DNA from: Pithys albifrons albifrons
Lineage: Eukaryota; Chordata; Aves; Passeriformes; Thamnophilidae
Direction: 5' to 3'
Assembly (NCBI RefSeq): GCF_047495875.1
Contig: NC_092461.1
Coordinates: 64,778,299 to 64,842,298, forward strand
Length of the DNA stretch: 64,000 nucleotides
The position numbers and the translations under genes are program-made. This document shows, piece after piece, positions 1 through 12,420 of this stretch (position 1 is the first letter of the stretch; each line of letters opens with the position of its first letter). The notes under the pieces were generated by a model. That model did no database searches and was not told the DNA's origin. It saw only the letters and a list, made by a program, of their open reading frames with translations.

Positions 1-14
1 GGACCAGCATGAGG

Positions 15-275
15 TTACCAGCTTCGTTTTCTGCAGGTTGAAGGCAGTCTGGAGCGGCAACTGGACCCTTTCTTTGTACCGCGTAAAGTTTTGTTGCCAG
101 AGCGCTGCCAGTTGAAATCTATCGTGTCAGGTGCCTTGTGGCTATCCGCAGTAGAGGCCATCTTCTGGAACCAGGGTTCTTTCCTGGCTTCGTCACCAAC
201 AAGCCGATTTGACTCTGCCTGATTATAGTAACGAAGGCAGTCCAAAAGAATATGCACAGACTCACTGTACGTCAC
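15..275 (-). other. unrecognised open frame, possible exon or retrocopy fragment
   Basis: An 86-codon frame opens just after an in-frame stop and a GTG. Its first ~70 residues have a balanced, protein-like composition (mixed charged, aromatic and hydrophobic residues, no low complexity), unlike most chance frames in this window. It lies antisense within a CYP7B1 intron. Minus-strand sequence upstream has an AG at a weakly pyrimidine-rich site, so an exon boundary is conceivable but poor. The C-terminal ~18 residues turn Arg/Ser-rich, which may mark a frameshift. I do not recognise the family. It may be a decayed retrocopy, a TE-derived fragment or chance. Confidence 0.2.
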
Positions 276-1603
276 ATTGAATCACAGTGCTGCCCACACA
301 AAGCTGACCGCAGCCTCATTTCTTTAGACAAATGCATGCTTAAGGAAAAACCTCCTGCAAGAAAGCATCCAGGGCCACTTTATTTGCTATGCATGCTGCA
401 CCAGATTTAATTTTTAGTGAAAGAACGTTTGTTATTATTTTTTTCAGAGGCATCTACACTGGGTAGCTACTGTCTCTAATAAACTAACCTTTTGGGTGCA
501 GCAATTGCAGTGCCTTGGTGAACACTTAGAGAAGGCATATTTTATATCACAAAACATAAATGCAGATACAAATGGATTATTACGTGCACATAAAACCCTA
601 TTTTGGGCTATTTTTCACACTAATGATTAGAAGGAATCAAGTCACATATAACAGTGCCTGTACACACTGGTAGAAAAATAGTCAGTTTTGATTATAAAGT
701 GAGAGATGCAGCCCTAGACAGGAGCTACATGCTGATATACATGCTATCAGAATGATTTATGCAAATTATGCATATTATTCCCAAAGGAATTCCTCCTCAA
801 ACTGCCAGGATAAATTGCCGGAAATTAGCCATAAAATCTGTCGTGCTAGGAGCAAAAGGTGAAGGCCACTGGGAAAGCAAGGACATTCAGCTTCTGGAGC
901 CTTCCAGGATGTGACGGTGGAGACAGAAATCTTGCTCTCCCCAAACCTGAAAGGACTATGTTTTGTTTCCTTTTGCTCGATTAGAAGTGTCTTTCTCTTT
1001 TAAAATTGCCAGGCCAATAATGAATTGCTTTCATTCACTCTGACCATAACAGTCACTATCATTTGGCAGCATTGTGCATTGAAAAGAAAGTACATTTAAA
1101 AATTCTCAGAATGACTGCAGAATTAACAAGCTGAATGATCTTTCTAACATATAGTCCTGCCATTGCATCCAACAGCTTTTGAAAAGCAAGCTAAACAGCT
1201 CCACGGATGCTTCTGCTGGTATTTGCTTGCAACCTCCAAAATAGATGTAAATGCATAAAGCGTTCATACCTTTTGATTGCATTGTTTTCAACGTGATGCC
1301 TGAATAATGACTTCCCACCCAAAACGTGGTGCTGCTTACAGCCGACAGGATTTCTCAGCACCATCAGTGAGAATCACATCGGGAGGTTCAGAATCTCGGC
1401 TGCCCCACCCCAAGCCTGCGGGGGTGTTTATTGCCTCCCCCTGGTCTCTGCTTTATGTTTGATTTGGTTTATATGTTGTTTTTCCTTTTTTTCCTTTAGT
1501 CTGCCCTACTAAACCCGTCGAGATTCAGCAGCTGTAGCCGTGTATAACTTCCAGTCATCTCCCATATTTCTGATGCTTCCCCCCCGCTTTTGTTTAATCG
1601 CAG
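276..1603 (+). other. CYP7B1: CYP7B1 intron upstream of the penultimate exon (3' part)
   Basis: AT-rich non-coding sequence with no exon-like frame on the + strand. It ends in a good acceptor: a pyrimidine-rich tract over about 1568-1595 followed by CAG at 1601-1603. Exons 1-4 of the gene must lie upstream of the window. No repeat family was recognised here. Confidence 0.7.
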
Positions 1604-1782
1604 AGAGTGCCTTAAACGAGAGTTTAAGAATGTGCTCGTCTTCCATGAACATCCGCATCAGCCAGGAGGATTTTGTTCTTAAGCTTGAAGGGAATCAAGA
1701 AGTCGTTTTGAGAAAAGGAGACTGGATAGCCCTTTACCCGCAGATTTTGCACATGGACCCTGAGGTCTATGAAGATCCTAAG
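1604..1782 (+). CDS. CYP7B1: CYP7B1 penultimate coding exon (oxysterol 7-alpha-hydroxylase), partial gene
   Basis: This is the penultimate exon of a class II microsomal P450 that 7-alpha-hydroxylates 25- and 27-hydroxycholesterol and neurosteroids such as DHEA at the ER membrane (acidic bile-acid pathway and oxysterol clearance). The reading frame, starting with a codon split across the intron, shows the K-helix ExxR signature (Glu 1618-1620, Arg 1627-1629). It continues through the RKGDWIALYPQILHMDPEVYEDP segment typical of CYP7/CYP8 enzymes. The exon ends at AAG 1780-1782 before GTAAAC, giving a phase-0 junction. An AGAG at the acceptor allows a two-base alternative start, so the 5' edge could shift by 2 nt. 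Identity is by family resemblance and synteny with BHLHE22. The earlier exons are outside the window. Confidence 0.9.
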
Positions 1783-4700
1783 GTAAACATTCAGCTGGTG
1801 CTACTCTTCCTACTCCAGGCACATCGAAGCAGCCAAGCCCTTTGCGATCTGTGGGTTGTTGTTTTTTTTTACTGCTGTTCCTTCTTGTGGAACAAATCTT
1901 CCTATTTTCAGATGTATTTTCTACAGCCCTACAGGTCAAAGGATTCATGACCTGAAGAGAGAAATATGGTGATGAGACTGACTGCGACTGCTTTCAAAGG
2001 AATTGACAATTGCACATTGACTACCATAAACTTTAGGCTAAATGTGGGCTTTGTTTGGCGGTGGATCATTTGATACCCAAGGAGGGCTGAATAATAGAAG
2101 GTGGTTTAAATAGCAAATAATGTGGGTCATTTAGCTAAGTGCTCGCAAAGCATCATTGAGTCTCTGAAGCTCTATAATAGCAGTGTCTTACTTGAGCCTT
2201 ATGCTTTTTCACCTCCCTTAGTAGGAATGCACCCCTTCTTGATCAATTAGAGTGTTGTGAACTTGAGACTGTAAAGCTGTTGCTCTGCAGAGAAGCTCGG
2301 AGGGTAATTGTGTCATCTCCTTCTATTTTTCTCTGACGCTCGAGTTAATGAGTATCAAAGACTCGAAATTAATCCACCCTGCCTCAGCCTTAATATGGCT
2401 TCAGAAGTTCACCACCTGCATGCAAATTGAACAGTCCTCTCGGCTTGGTTGTGCCCCAGATTGCTGTCCTCAGCCCAGGGTGCCACAGAGGAAGAGCAAG
2501 GAAAAGCAATGGTGCACGCTGAAGGTCTTCAATGGCTCTTCTGCCTCAGAGAAAAGAATTTTTATCTGATCCATTCCTCACCCCTAGTTTCCTAAGCAAA
2601 TGGATGTCTCCCATGCTGATTTTCATCCTTGGCATTTCAGCCAAAGAAGAAGGGAACTGGTTTATTTTACATGTTTATAGAAAGCCCATGTTAGAGACAT
2701 TACTCCTTGAGGCTCTCCCTTTTAGGAATTTAAAGATGTCAGGTTGCAGAGAAGATGAGATCCAAGTGTCTGGTTAGTGCGGAACAGCATCTCACTGTGT
2801 CGGAACCCTGCCAGCCTCAGTGAGAGGAGGTGTGGAGCATGTTGGAGTCAACAGGAGTAAGGTATAGCCACTGGGATGAGCATTGGAGCTATGAAAATAA
2901 AACTTACATCCAGGAGGGCTCTACTGGCTGTCCCAACTCCAAAAATGAAGATAAAGCCTGCTGAGAAAATTAGGGTTTTAAAAATAATCCATCTATTGGC
3001 AAATAGCTGTTTAATATTTTTATCCTTAAAAAGTACAGATAGCGGCTATCAAATAAGCTTTTTTTCTTTTATTCTTAACACTTTATTTTGGAGAACATTA
3101 TTGATATGTCGGAAGTCCATCTGTTTGTTTAGGTCCTAGACCAAAAGCATCAGTGCGGAAACTGATCCCCTCCCTTATCCAATAATTGCCGGAATATATT
3201 ACCATATTTCCATTGCTTGAATATATCTGCTTAGTAGCAGCTCTGCTCAGCTTTCACAGTACAGCTTTAGTTCATATATTTTATCTTTTTGATAGTGAAT
3301 GAGCAATCCACACATTGCAGTACATTGATTTCAGCACATGGGCCCTCTCGAAAAGTGGGGAAATCACTGTTCTGTTTGGTTCTTAAAATATGCAGTGTGC
3401 TTTCAACAATAACTACTGAGGATCAGATAGAAATGGAGAATGAATTTTTTGAAAGGTGCAGTCTTGAGCTTGTCATGTATTTAGGGAAAACTTTTCCTGG
3501 GAAAACAGGCAGCTTGACGAGATAATTTTGTAGCAGTTCTTTTCTCCTGGATACATAAATTTAAGTTCAAGCCATCTTCTGCTTTGGCACCATATTGTGT
3601 AAGTGTAAGCATATACTGGTGACCTCTTTCTCCACTCATTAAAGCCCAAATAAATGAGTCAGTTTTCTATAAAGTGGATAGGTGAACCCCTAAATCCTAA
3701 CTCAGCTAGTTATAGAGCTCAATAAATGACCTCTGCAAAACCCATTGAGTGAAATATCAGGAAACCCTGCAGCAAACCCTACACAGTGGCTTTCCAATCA
3801 AAGCTAAATACAAGTTGTGACAAAGAGAGACTAATATCAGTCACAGGAGATTGCTCAGTTTTCGTAATACTCTTAGCAGACAGTCCACACACAACTTCAT
3901 GCCCTCTTTATGCTCACTGTCTTCACTTTTCCTTGCCTTCAGCCACCCTGCGTCTTCTAGGAGACCTTGTGCATGGCTGAAAGTTCCTTCATTGTCAGAA
4001 ATTAGTCTTTATTTAGCAAGTGAACACCACACAACTCAAGGGGCTTTCAACAGCACGAACCTGAGTCACTGTCATTGCCTACATTCCTGTCTTGCACTTG
4101 TTTTCTGCTTTCCCAATTCCTTAGACACCAATTTATTTTTTGTGAAAAGCAATTGCGAAATGCTCTTACTATGACAAAGAAAGCATAAGGTTTGACACAC
4201 TGTGTCTATGTGTTCAATACCACAGTTCTTAATTGCACCAGACACCAGGAGTAAACCTTGTGGAAATGTCTGAACAAAATGAAGAGCTCTGGGTTGGGTT
4301 GGGTTTTTAAGCTATTGCAGTTCATATTTTAGTGGTGCTATTTTTGACCAGTAGGATTTAGATTTCAGGATGTGAATCTTGTTGTTATTCTGAGCTTTCA
4401 TTTGTTACTGTATTACTTCAGCTGAAGCAATAACTTCCCAGGGGAAGAAGTAAAGGCATGCTTCCTTTTGGCTTGGGTGTTCAAAGAGATTGAAAAGAAA
4501 TACTTCTCTGTGGAAGCAGGCATAGAATGACCTTTACCTTTGAAAAATCCAAGCCTCTGCCATTTAGAGAAGCAATCTCCTGTTCTTCAGCACCCAAAGT
4601 TACATCCCCTCAAGTGCACCTTGTACCTTTTCCCTTTCTCATAGACCACCTCCCCTGACACTGTTTTTTCTCAACAGCAAGACCCACAATGCATGTTCTT

Positions 4701-5729
4701 CAGAGCCTTTAATCTAATGGGTAGATTAGTATCAGTGTATTTTTAATGGTGCTGTAGGTTTTTTAATCAGTTGAGGTCCATTTCTGTCTAACTGACTTGT
4801 TCCCAGCCAGCTCCAAATGGCTGCTACTATAGCAGATGCATGCAAAGCAGGACAAATGCTAATGAGTGACCATAAGCAAGAAGTGTCTGTCATTTTTATT
4901 CAAAGCATGCAGAAGGGTTTTGTAAGGGGTTAATTTGCCATTGACTGAGTGAGGATGCCAGATCTCCTTCATTCAAAAACATGAATTATCTCTACACAGG
5001 GATCCTGCTACTGGAGAATAGTCAGAAAGATGCTCAATTTACGGGATGTATGTTACAAGTACAACCTCAAAACTTAATTTGTAGTGGTCAGTCACTGGCA
5101 ATTGTCTTGCTTTGCTCACAGCTTCTGCAGCAAAACATCTGAAGGTAAGATGTGGCAAATTAAGCAGCAACCATCTCCAACTGAAATGAAAATTGACTGC
5201 AAAGCTTCAGATCTGATTTTCAAATAATCTGCACCACTAGGTTCAAAAGAAGGATGGATTTTGCTCTAGCTTGCAAGAGCAAGATCGGTGTGATGCATTA
5301 ATTTATTCATAGGCATTTGCAGAATTTGTCAGATTATCCCCATTCATGATGTATGTACCACACTGAGTGCGTATGATGCTTTACAAGAAAATTGTCCTTC
5401 CACTAAGGTTCATTGTCCCTGCTACAAAGCAGTCAAAATCTAATTACAATCAATATAGGCCAGACACTTAGTGGATGAGATGTAGAAGTTGAAGGAGCTT
5501 GATGTAAAAGGGATAAGCTAAGTAAGTGGATTTAAGGAGTGTTCTTTGCAAGGAAGATAATGTGAGTTAATGAAACTTGAGGGAACCAACTAAAAAGAAG
5601 AAGCTGTCAGCTCCTTGTCTTCCTCTTTATCTTATTTTCTGGGTTTCATAGACGTTACCATTGTGCAAAGAAAGCAGCTCATGTAACTGCCTTGTTAGAT
5701 ATCACGCCGTCTCTCTCTTTTATTTTCAG
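1783..5729 (+). other. CYP7B1: CYP7B1 last intron
   Basis: The intron is 3.95 kb, with a GTAAAC donor at 1783 and a TTTTCAG acceptor ending at 5729 after a CT-rich tract (5708-5726). The sequence is AT-rich and free of recognisable coding exons. The open frames inside it are short and of chance composition. I recognised no complete transposable element in it. Confidence 0.85.
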
Positions 5730-6026
5730 GAGTATAAGTTCGATCGATACATAGAGAATGGCAAGAAGAAAACCACCTTCTACAAAGCAGGAAGAAAACT
5801 GAAGTATTTCCTAATGCCCTTTGGCTCTGGGATCAGCATGTGTCCAGGGAGGTTCCTCGCAATGAATGAGATGAAGATGTTCCTTTTCATACTATTATCT
5901 CATTTTGATGTAGAACTAGCAGAAAACAAAGCTGTCAGACTTGACAACAGTCGTATGGGCCTTGGTATCCTCCTGCCAGACATTGATATTGCCTTTCGTT
6001 ACAAGCTAAGGTCCTTAAGAAATTGA
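5730..6026 (+). CDS. CYP7B1: CYP7B1 terminal coding exon with heme-binding cysteine
   Basis: The exon has 98 codons plus a TGA stop at 6024-6026 and enters in phase 0 from the preceding exon. It carries the meander region (EYKFDRY... with a KKKT run), then the P450 heme-ligand loop [12 protein letters not shown] at 5820-5855. The axial cysteine codon is TGT 5841-5843. The L-helix follows ([19 protein letters not shown]), and the C-terminal strand ends in [10 protein letters not shown]. The F-x-x-G-x-x-x-C-x-G spacing is intact, so this end of the enzyme looks functional. The gene runs toward BHLHE22, which is convergent, as in other amniotes. CYP7A1 and CYP8B1 are the nearest alternatives. 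The CYP7B1 call rests on the C-terminal sequence and on the neighbour. Confidence 0.93.
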   Translation, partial: EYKFDRYIENGKKKTTFYKAGRKLKYFLMPFGSGISMCPGRFLAMNEMKMFLFILLSHFDVELAENKAVRLDNSRMGLGILLPDIDIAFRYKLRSLRN

Positions 6027-6686
6027 ACAGCTGCCTATATGCCTTCTACTAATCTCCATGTTTGCTCTGTTTCATCACTCAGCTTTATATTTTTTGAAAC
6101 ATTTGCTTTTCCCTCTCTGCATTTACCTCCTTCCTCTTTGTTTCTAAGGAGAAAAGCCATTGGGCTGGAGGTAGATGTAAGATGCAGGGACCTGCAACCT
6201 CAATGTATCCTGGCTGAGTTGTGAGAAGTGAGGTGAGATGACAAGAGTTTGGCCAGGTAAATAGTCCTGCATCCCTACAAGATGGATACCCACACTCTTG
6301 GCCATGAGATGAGCAAGATTTACAGGGAGGATAACAGCAAGCTGAATCCAGGCCATTTATATAGGAATCAGACTTAGCAGCCCTCTGTCACGGGGGTTCA
6401 CACTTGTTAGACTGGGAAGTCCCATACACTGATCATCTGGTGGAATCTCAGCATCTGCTCAAGGAAGCATAATAGCAAGAAAGAGGGAACTTAATTTCTA
6501 GTGATTATTCTAACTTTTTATTTGCTCTATTCCCTTCATGGTCTTGAGAGTCTTAGCCCATATTTGGAAGATGTGATGGAAGTTGTATGGCATGGGGGTT
6601 ATGATCTGCAAAAATGTCTTACTGGCAACACATTTCTGACTTCAGTTTTATGTACTGAGGTTGAATGCTTTGCTTCCCTTACTATT

Positions 6687-6710
6687 TGTGTGTGTGTATA
6701 TGTGTGTACA
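6687..6710. repeat. short TG/TA dinucleotide repeat
   Basis: An imperfect run of TG units interrupted by TATA, about 24 bp, in the presumed 3'UTR. Confidence 0.8.
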
Positions 6711-9103
6711 ATGCAAAAATATTAAAATATGTGATTTTTTCATGCAGACATTAAAAGTCAGAGGGGAAGTTCTGTTGATTTTTAATAGCTCTGGCTCAAA
6801 GCTAAATTGTCTATTTTGGCTTTGGGGCCAAAAAAAGGTATATTCTTCAGGAAGAAAACACATGAGCCTTTTTGAAATTATTCTATCATCTCAAAAATTA
6901 CCTTCTGCTTGTCTCACTGTGTTTTTTTAGTAACATGTTTGTGCATTTATTTTGACCGTTTCTTAGATTTGTTCATTTCTCCAAAAAAGCAAAAGAAGAG
7001 GGCTTCAAGGGCAAGTGTAGTATCTAAAACTACTTTTTAAGTGTGTTTGACTGTGCCTAAGTATGCTTAGGCAGAGTAGTGTGACTTGTGTTTGGAAACA
7101 GACTTGTCCATCTGCAAACTGGAAAGTAGGCTCTTCCTTGGGGCCAAAATTTGAGCGAGTGAAAACTCTGGGCAGTCACAGGAGTTGTCTGTATACTGTC
7201 TGCCCAACCTGCTTCACTGGTTGACCAGCTCTTGTTTCAAAAATTACTCTCCTGGTGCACAGGATCTGAGATTTTAGACCTGCCTCTCTTCCCAGCCATC
7301 ACTTTAGAGACTGATGAGTATTCTCGTTGCTGTCCAGTCTCAATCTGCCAAGATGATAATTGTGATGGGAGAATAGCCATGTCTGTGGACCTTGCCTTGT
7401 GTTCCCAGAAAACATTTCTCTTTAGGCTGTGCCATCGTAAGTCTTTCAAAATCAGAAATTTTACTCATCTCTTAAGGACTTGATGGCCTATGGATGAAAA
7501 CTGCTACCTACATACTAAGGATTAGAATTATTTATAATTATTTCTGTAGAAGCCTGTTCAGTTACTCATGTAAAGCACATACCCTAAATCGGCATCTGTA
7601 GAAAGGCTTTCAGAGATTGGCACAGCCGCATTCCAAGTCCTCCAAGGAGAAAATTGTGGTTTTGTGGGTTAATTGGGTAAACATTTTCTATTCATATATA
7701 GTATCAATAATGTCTACAAGTTTGGAGTACACTTACATTAAATGGGCTTTGCAGTTGATTAAATGCTTTACTTTGCTTCAACATTTAATCACCAGCAAAA
7801 GCTGATTATTGCTTTGTGCCACGGAATAAAATTGTTTTTGTGGAGAGATTCTTGTACTCAGGTTACTTACTCCTGTGGTTACTCTGTAGAAGCTATTCTG
7901 TACTCAGCTGTAGCTCACAATCGAGTTTGGTCATTAGAGCCTAGTTTATTGAGAGAGGAAATGCTGATACCATTACACTGTTGACTGTATTCCATTATTG
8001 CTTAAATGTAAGCTGTAAAATGTCTCATGCCACAGTTATGATGAATCTTTCTTTGGCATCCAACTTTAAAACAAACCTGAAGCAACTGCGAAAATAACAG
8101 TGGATATTTGTTTTAAACAGAAGACTCTTTTTTATAATTGAGTTCTATTTTTAGGATTTTGAATTCAAATGTCGCTGGCTGCTGCATAATTTGATAGGGC
8201 ATAATAGGACTGTGCCAAAAGTACATGCAAATCATTAGTAGTTTCACATTAATTGCTGATCAATTGGTGTAATGTCTAGTTAGAAATAAAAAGAAGAAAT
8301 AGATTGTCTCCAAAATAGCAAATTAAATCTATAGGCTATGCTCCATTTAAAAAAAAAAAAAGAGAGAATCTTTTCCAGGAGTTGCAGGAAACCTCCATGA
8401 AGGCTTCTGGAGGCCTTGCATCAGAGTTGGAGAGCACTCTCTGCACTGCACGAGAGGCCAGTGTTCTGCTGGGATAATCAATACAGCCCTATGTAACACT
8501 GAAGAAGAAAAGTTAATTTATCATGAACTAATGAAAGTGCTAAAATGTAATCTTTTAATTATTATTCGTATTGTCATTTACAGATTGTATGTCCTCCATT
8601 TTCATGCTGTCACTCAGTACTGCTATAAGCTATTGTAAACTTTAAATGTTCCATTACCTAAAAAACTATCTAATATATGTGGATCTGCTTGTACATTAGA
8701 CTTTCATATCTCTGACAATATGTCCTAATGTACCAACATAAAACCATGTAAGAGTTGTTCTTTAGTTTATGCTTTTAAGCCACTTGCATGTCACTATTTT
8801 TGGCACTGCTATTTTTATGAATAATTGCTGATCTGTGAATTTCTCATGTAGAATTATACATGATCTTTTATTTTGTCATTATTGAACTTTCTGTCATTCG
8901 AAAGATTGTGAAGTGCTCTTAATTCTGCAAACTGACATTTTGTATATAGATGAACAACAGTTAGGTTCTACTTTAACAGTTAATATTCATCATTGAGGAT
9001 CTTAGATTAACCTAGGTATATTGTGAATTTCTGAACAAGAAAATTGAAACTACATTATTTTAGTAATCTAACATCTTAAATGAATTTTGTATTTCAAGGA
9101 CAC

Positions 9104-9109
9104 AATAAA
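9104..9109 (+). terminator. candidate polyadenylation signal AATAAA for CYP7B1
   Basis: A canonical hexamer followed by T-rich sequence (about 9120-9160). A second copy lies at 9279-9284. Assigning either to CYP7B1 is inference from position. Confidence 0.4.
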
Positions 9110-9300
9110 AAGAATATATCTATTTTAATACTGAATGATTGTCCATGATATTTTTTCCAGCTTATGTTTACACTTTTCTCACAGATTCACAACTATTGCA
9201 TTGACTTTTTAATTATTGTTTCAACATAGTGCATTTTTCTGTTACTTGACCTTGAAAGATATTTCTGTAAGGAAAAAAAATAAACCTTTAATTAGGCACT

Positions 9301-10620
9301 GGCATAACACAACTCTTTTGAATTTAGGAAATGATCAAGTCTGTTTTTAATCTCCCCATGAAACATAAGCCAGTTCTCATTAGGTGAAGAAAAAAAAAGT
9401 GGTACATCTGACATTCCTAGGACAGTATTAAAATTAGAATAAAGATCTGCAATCCACTAGTTATTCCTAAATACAGCTCCTAGGCTTTTTCCTTTACAAA
9501 CCTCTCTGTAGTACAAGATGTACTACCTAATGTAAAATATTCTGTCTTCTCAGATCATTCATTTTAAATGGGAAAATGAATGAAATTGTTATGATATACA
9601 GCACTGCGCCAGCAAAGCACAACTCGACTTTTCTAGGTATCACTGTAGCTACTGAATTCTACAAGTAGGTCTTTATTGTGAAGGTTGTACCCTAAAGACA
9701 TCAATGTTTCTTCATTCCTTCATGCAGAAATTCTTGTCAGGTATGTCTGCAAGAGTTGTTAAAGATACATCATAGAGAAAACAGACCTGCAGCATTTTTC
9801 TGAGTTTGATAAATGTGTGTGTTACTGCAGTTGTTTTAACTCCAGGCTATATTAGAAGTTACTGAAGTTTATAAACTAAAACGTGGTGTTGTTTGAGATC
9901 TCTTAAGGAACACATTTCTGAGTGAGCTTTCCATGATGGTCTGAAAGGTAACTTGTCAGGGAGGAATTACTGGGATTTCTTAACACTGTATTTTATCTAA
10001 TATTTGATTTGATACTAGATACTGGGTTGACATTAGTTGCTTTGTACTGTATTTTAAAAGTATTCAAGACATTAATTTATCCATGACATATGCTTAATTT
10101 GTGAGTAGAGCTATTCTGTCAGACCATAGAAAATGAAGTATTTTCCTGGCTATTACCCTAAACCAGCCTACATACCCCGGCCACATATTCACAACATAGC
10201 AGAAAAATTAGCTCATTACAAAAACACCCCTTAAAGCTATGCTTATGAAAGTATTGTGATCCTTAAATTATTGTCTATGTTTATAAATAGTAATGAAGAA
10301 ATGGTTGCTGCATATATAAAGGCATATACGAAAATGTAGAAAATGTTCCATTTTCATTTAAAAGCAAGAAACTGTAGTGAGATCTTGATCCCCATATAAA
10401 CGAGTACTGTACCCACATACCCTATTCTATGCATCAGCCTCTCCTGGAACCTCGGGTACTGAGGTTGTGGGAGTCCATCATTCATAACAGCAGAAATGTG
10501 CTTGTCTTCAAAACTGTTTACACCAAAATAAATAATCAAAAGAAAGCTAAGCTTCAGCTGTTCTTGATAGAAGCCTTGCAGGATTCTATCTTTAAAGATT
10601 TGTTAAGCCTATTTTGACAC
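9301..10620. other. gene-free AT-rich spacer
   Basis: No supported gene, RNA or recognised transposon. Frames are short and chance-like. It separates the presumed CYP7B1 3' end from the GC-rich domain that starts near 11 kb. Confidence 0.6.
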
Positions 10621-10633
10621 TGATATGTTGCTT

Positions 10634-10657
10634 GGGGTGGGGTGGTGGGGTGGCGGG
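10634..10657 (+). other. G-quadruplex motif
   Basis: Four G-runs (4, 4, 4 and 3 Gs) separated by loops of 1-4 nt within 24 bp, matching the canonical G4 pattern on the + strand. Its role is unknown. It sits at the edge of the CpG-rich domain between the two genes. Confidence 0.6.
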
Positions 10658-11029
10658 TGGAGGTTTCCCCAAAACCCAGCAGCTGTGAATCCAGCAAAGT
10701 TGAATAAAAGTCTTAAGTTCTGGCTACAGGGAGAGTAAAAGTCAGTAAGCGAACACCCCTATGGTGATTTTTGACAGTGACTTCTTTCCTATCAGCTCAT
10801 CTCCTCAACTACCTCTTTCTTCCAAATAATTTAGTGGCTAGCTAACGTCTTACAGCCAGCAAGTCCTTCCCTGTCTAATTTCCATCTTGTGAGACAGTGA
10901 ATCGCCTCTCTTCGCATCGTATCTTTCAGTTGCTTTCTAAAAGTGAATTTTTTACAGCGGCTTCTCGGAAAACCGGCATCGCAGGTGGCTGCAGCTGGGA
11001 GAAGTGCCGCCTCGCTAAAGCTTTGAACC

Positions 11030-11340
11030 TGAAACGCGGATGGGCATTAGGTGAGCTCGGGGTGGAAGCACGGGGGGATGCCGTCTGCGGGATGGCCCCG
11101 CTCCGGGTTGCCCCTGGCCTGCGGCGGCTGCAGGAGCCCGCACCCTCGCCCGCCCGCCCGACTCCCCGCCCGCTGCCCGTTACGGCGCCGGCTTGGGCTC
11201 CCTGCATCTCCACCGGCCCCCGACAAAATTAGGGGAGAGGGGGATGAGGAAAAATTCCCGCCGCCCCTTCCTAAAGTCAACCCGAGCTTCCAGGGACGGA
11301 CCACGAGGAGGTTCCTAGGGAAGCGTTCTGAGTGTTCGGT
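11030..11340. promoter_or_regulatory. CpG-rich island 1 (orphan)
   Basis: Dense CpG and GC-rich sequence flanked by AT-rich DNA. No convincing conserved coding frame starts here. The overlapping open frames on both strands are products of high GC. It lies between two convergent gene ends, so it is not the promoter of either recognised gene. It could be the start of an unannotated non-coding RNA or a Polycomb/enhancer-associated CpG island. Confidence 0.5.
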
Positions 11341-12009
11341 GAGTTTGGAGGGCTTTGGCTGGTGGAGAGGAGGTTTACTCTGGAAAGGCGATTGTTTGCC
11401 CCTAATCCTCAATTATGGGGATTTAAAAATAGTATGAGAGGGTCAATCTGTTCTGCAACTTCTCAGAAGAAATAATTGTTGATTTAGATAAGCACTGATC
11501 CCTTCAGTGTTTGATGAAGACGTTAATTTATGGCTGTCTAGCAGTTTATGACTGTCATTAGATTTTCAACTTTGTCTCTGTTCGAAATGTATCTTTATTT
11601 TTTATTTTAATCCGAGACAATTATGTAAGAAAACGGTTATGTTTGATCTAAAATACATCATTTTCCTATAGCATTTCAAATTATTCACAGATCATAGTTC
11701 TTATATGTGCATATATGAATTTAAAAATACAGCAATAAAGTGCTTGAAACAGACCATAAATTTGCTTCCTATTTTATTACACGTCTCTGAATCAGGTTGA
11801 GAGGACAAGGGCAACTAGGGGCTTGGGGAAGGATTTAACCCTTCCCAAGGCTGGAAAACCAACCGAACCAGTGCAAATTCCCCTCTGCAGCACCTGGGGG
11901 GAAGATGGAGTGGAGTGGGTGACACCGAGCTGATGAGGGACCACGGGGAAATGGGGCTGGCTTCAGCACTTTGCCCATTTAGCAGATGTCCCTTCTGTGA
12001 CGTATTCGG
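11341..12009. other. AT-rich spacer between CpG islands
   Basis: After the island the sequence becomes strongly AT-rich (about 11410-11790), with low complexity of codon-like signals and no gene. It resembles conserved non-coding DNA in composition, but conservation cannot be tested here. Confidence 0.5.
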
Positions 12010-12420
12010 CTGGTAGGAGCCCTCGAGTCGAGCTGGGGGCCGGGGCACCCATGCCGGCTCCCGCTCCCAGCAGCGGTCCCACCTTCGCCCCTGTCCCGCC
12101 GGGATGGCAGCGGTGGGCACAAGCGGCTTAACCCCTGCCGCTGCTGCCTCAGCCAAGTGCAAGCAATACTCCACGGAGAACCTGTGTTAACGCCTCCTAT
12201 GGGCTTCTCTAGTGCCGGAGCCTTCCCCGACAGGAGACGGGCCCCGACGGGCAGCAGCGACCCCGCGGAGCGGGCTGGTGGCGGGGGCCGAGGCCGGCGC
12301 GGAGCCCAGAGCGACTTCTGCAAAGTTTAGTCCCGCTTCTATAAGGATGTTTCGCCGTTTGCTTACAGCCTCAGGATCCCTTCGGCCTGTGGGCAGAGGC
12401 GGTGCGACCACAGTTAAAAC
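12010..12420. promoter_or_regulatory. CpG-rich island 2 (orphan)
   Basis: GC-rich with many CpGs. Open frames on both strands are Ala/Arg/Pro/Gly-rich, as expected from base composition. No gene model can be supported. Confidence 0.45.

Larger units (their letters stand above)
6027..9300 (+). other. CYP7B1: probable CYP7B1 3' untranslated region and downstream sequence
   Basis: No coding exon is visible after the stop. The sequence is AT-rich and repeat-poor, with an AATAAA at 9104-9109 and another at 9279-9284. Mammalian CYP7B1 transcripts are known to have a multi-kilobase 3'UTR, so a UTR of about 3 kb is plausible here. Its exact end cannot be decided from sequence. Earlier AATAAA-like hexamers (for example near 8285) are alternatives. 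Confidence 0.45.

Noticed and set aside
3786..4174. Overlapping 64- and 107-codon frames in the last CYP7B1 intron
   Set aside because: They occur in two frames of the same strand with Ser/Leu/Cys-rich chance composition and no splice context.
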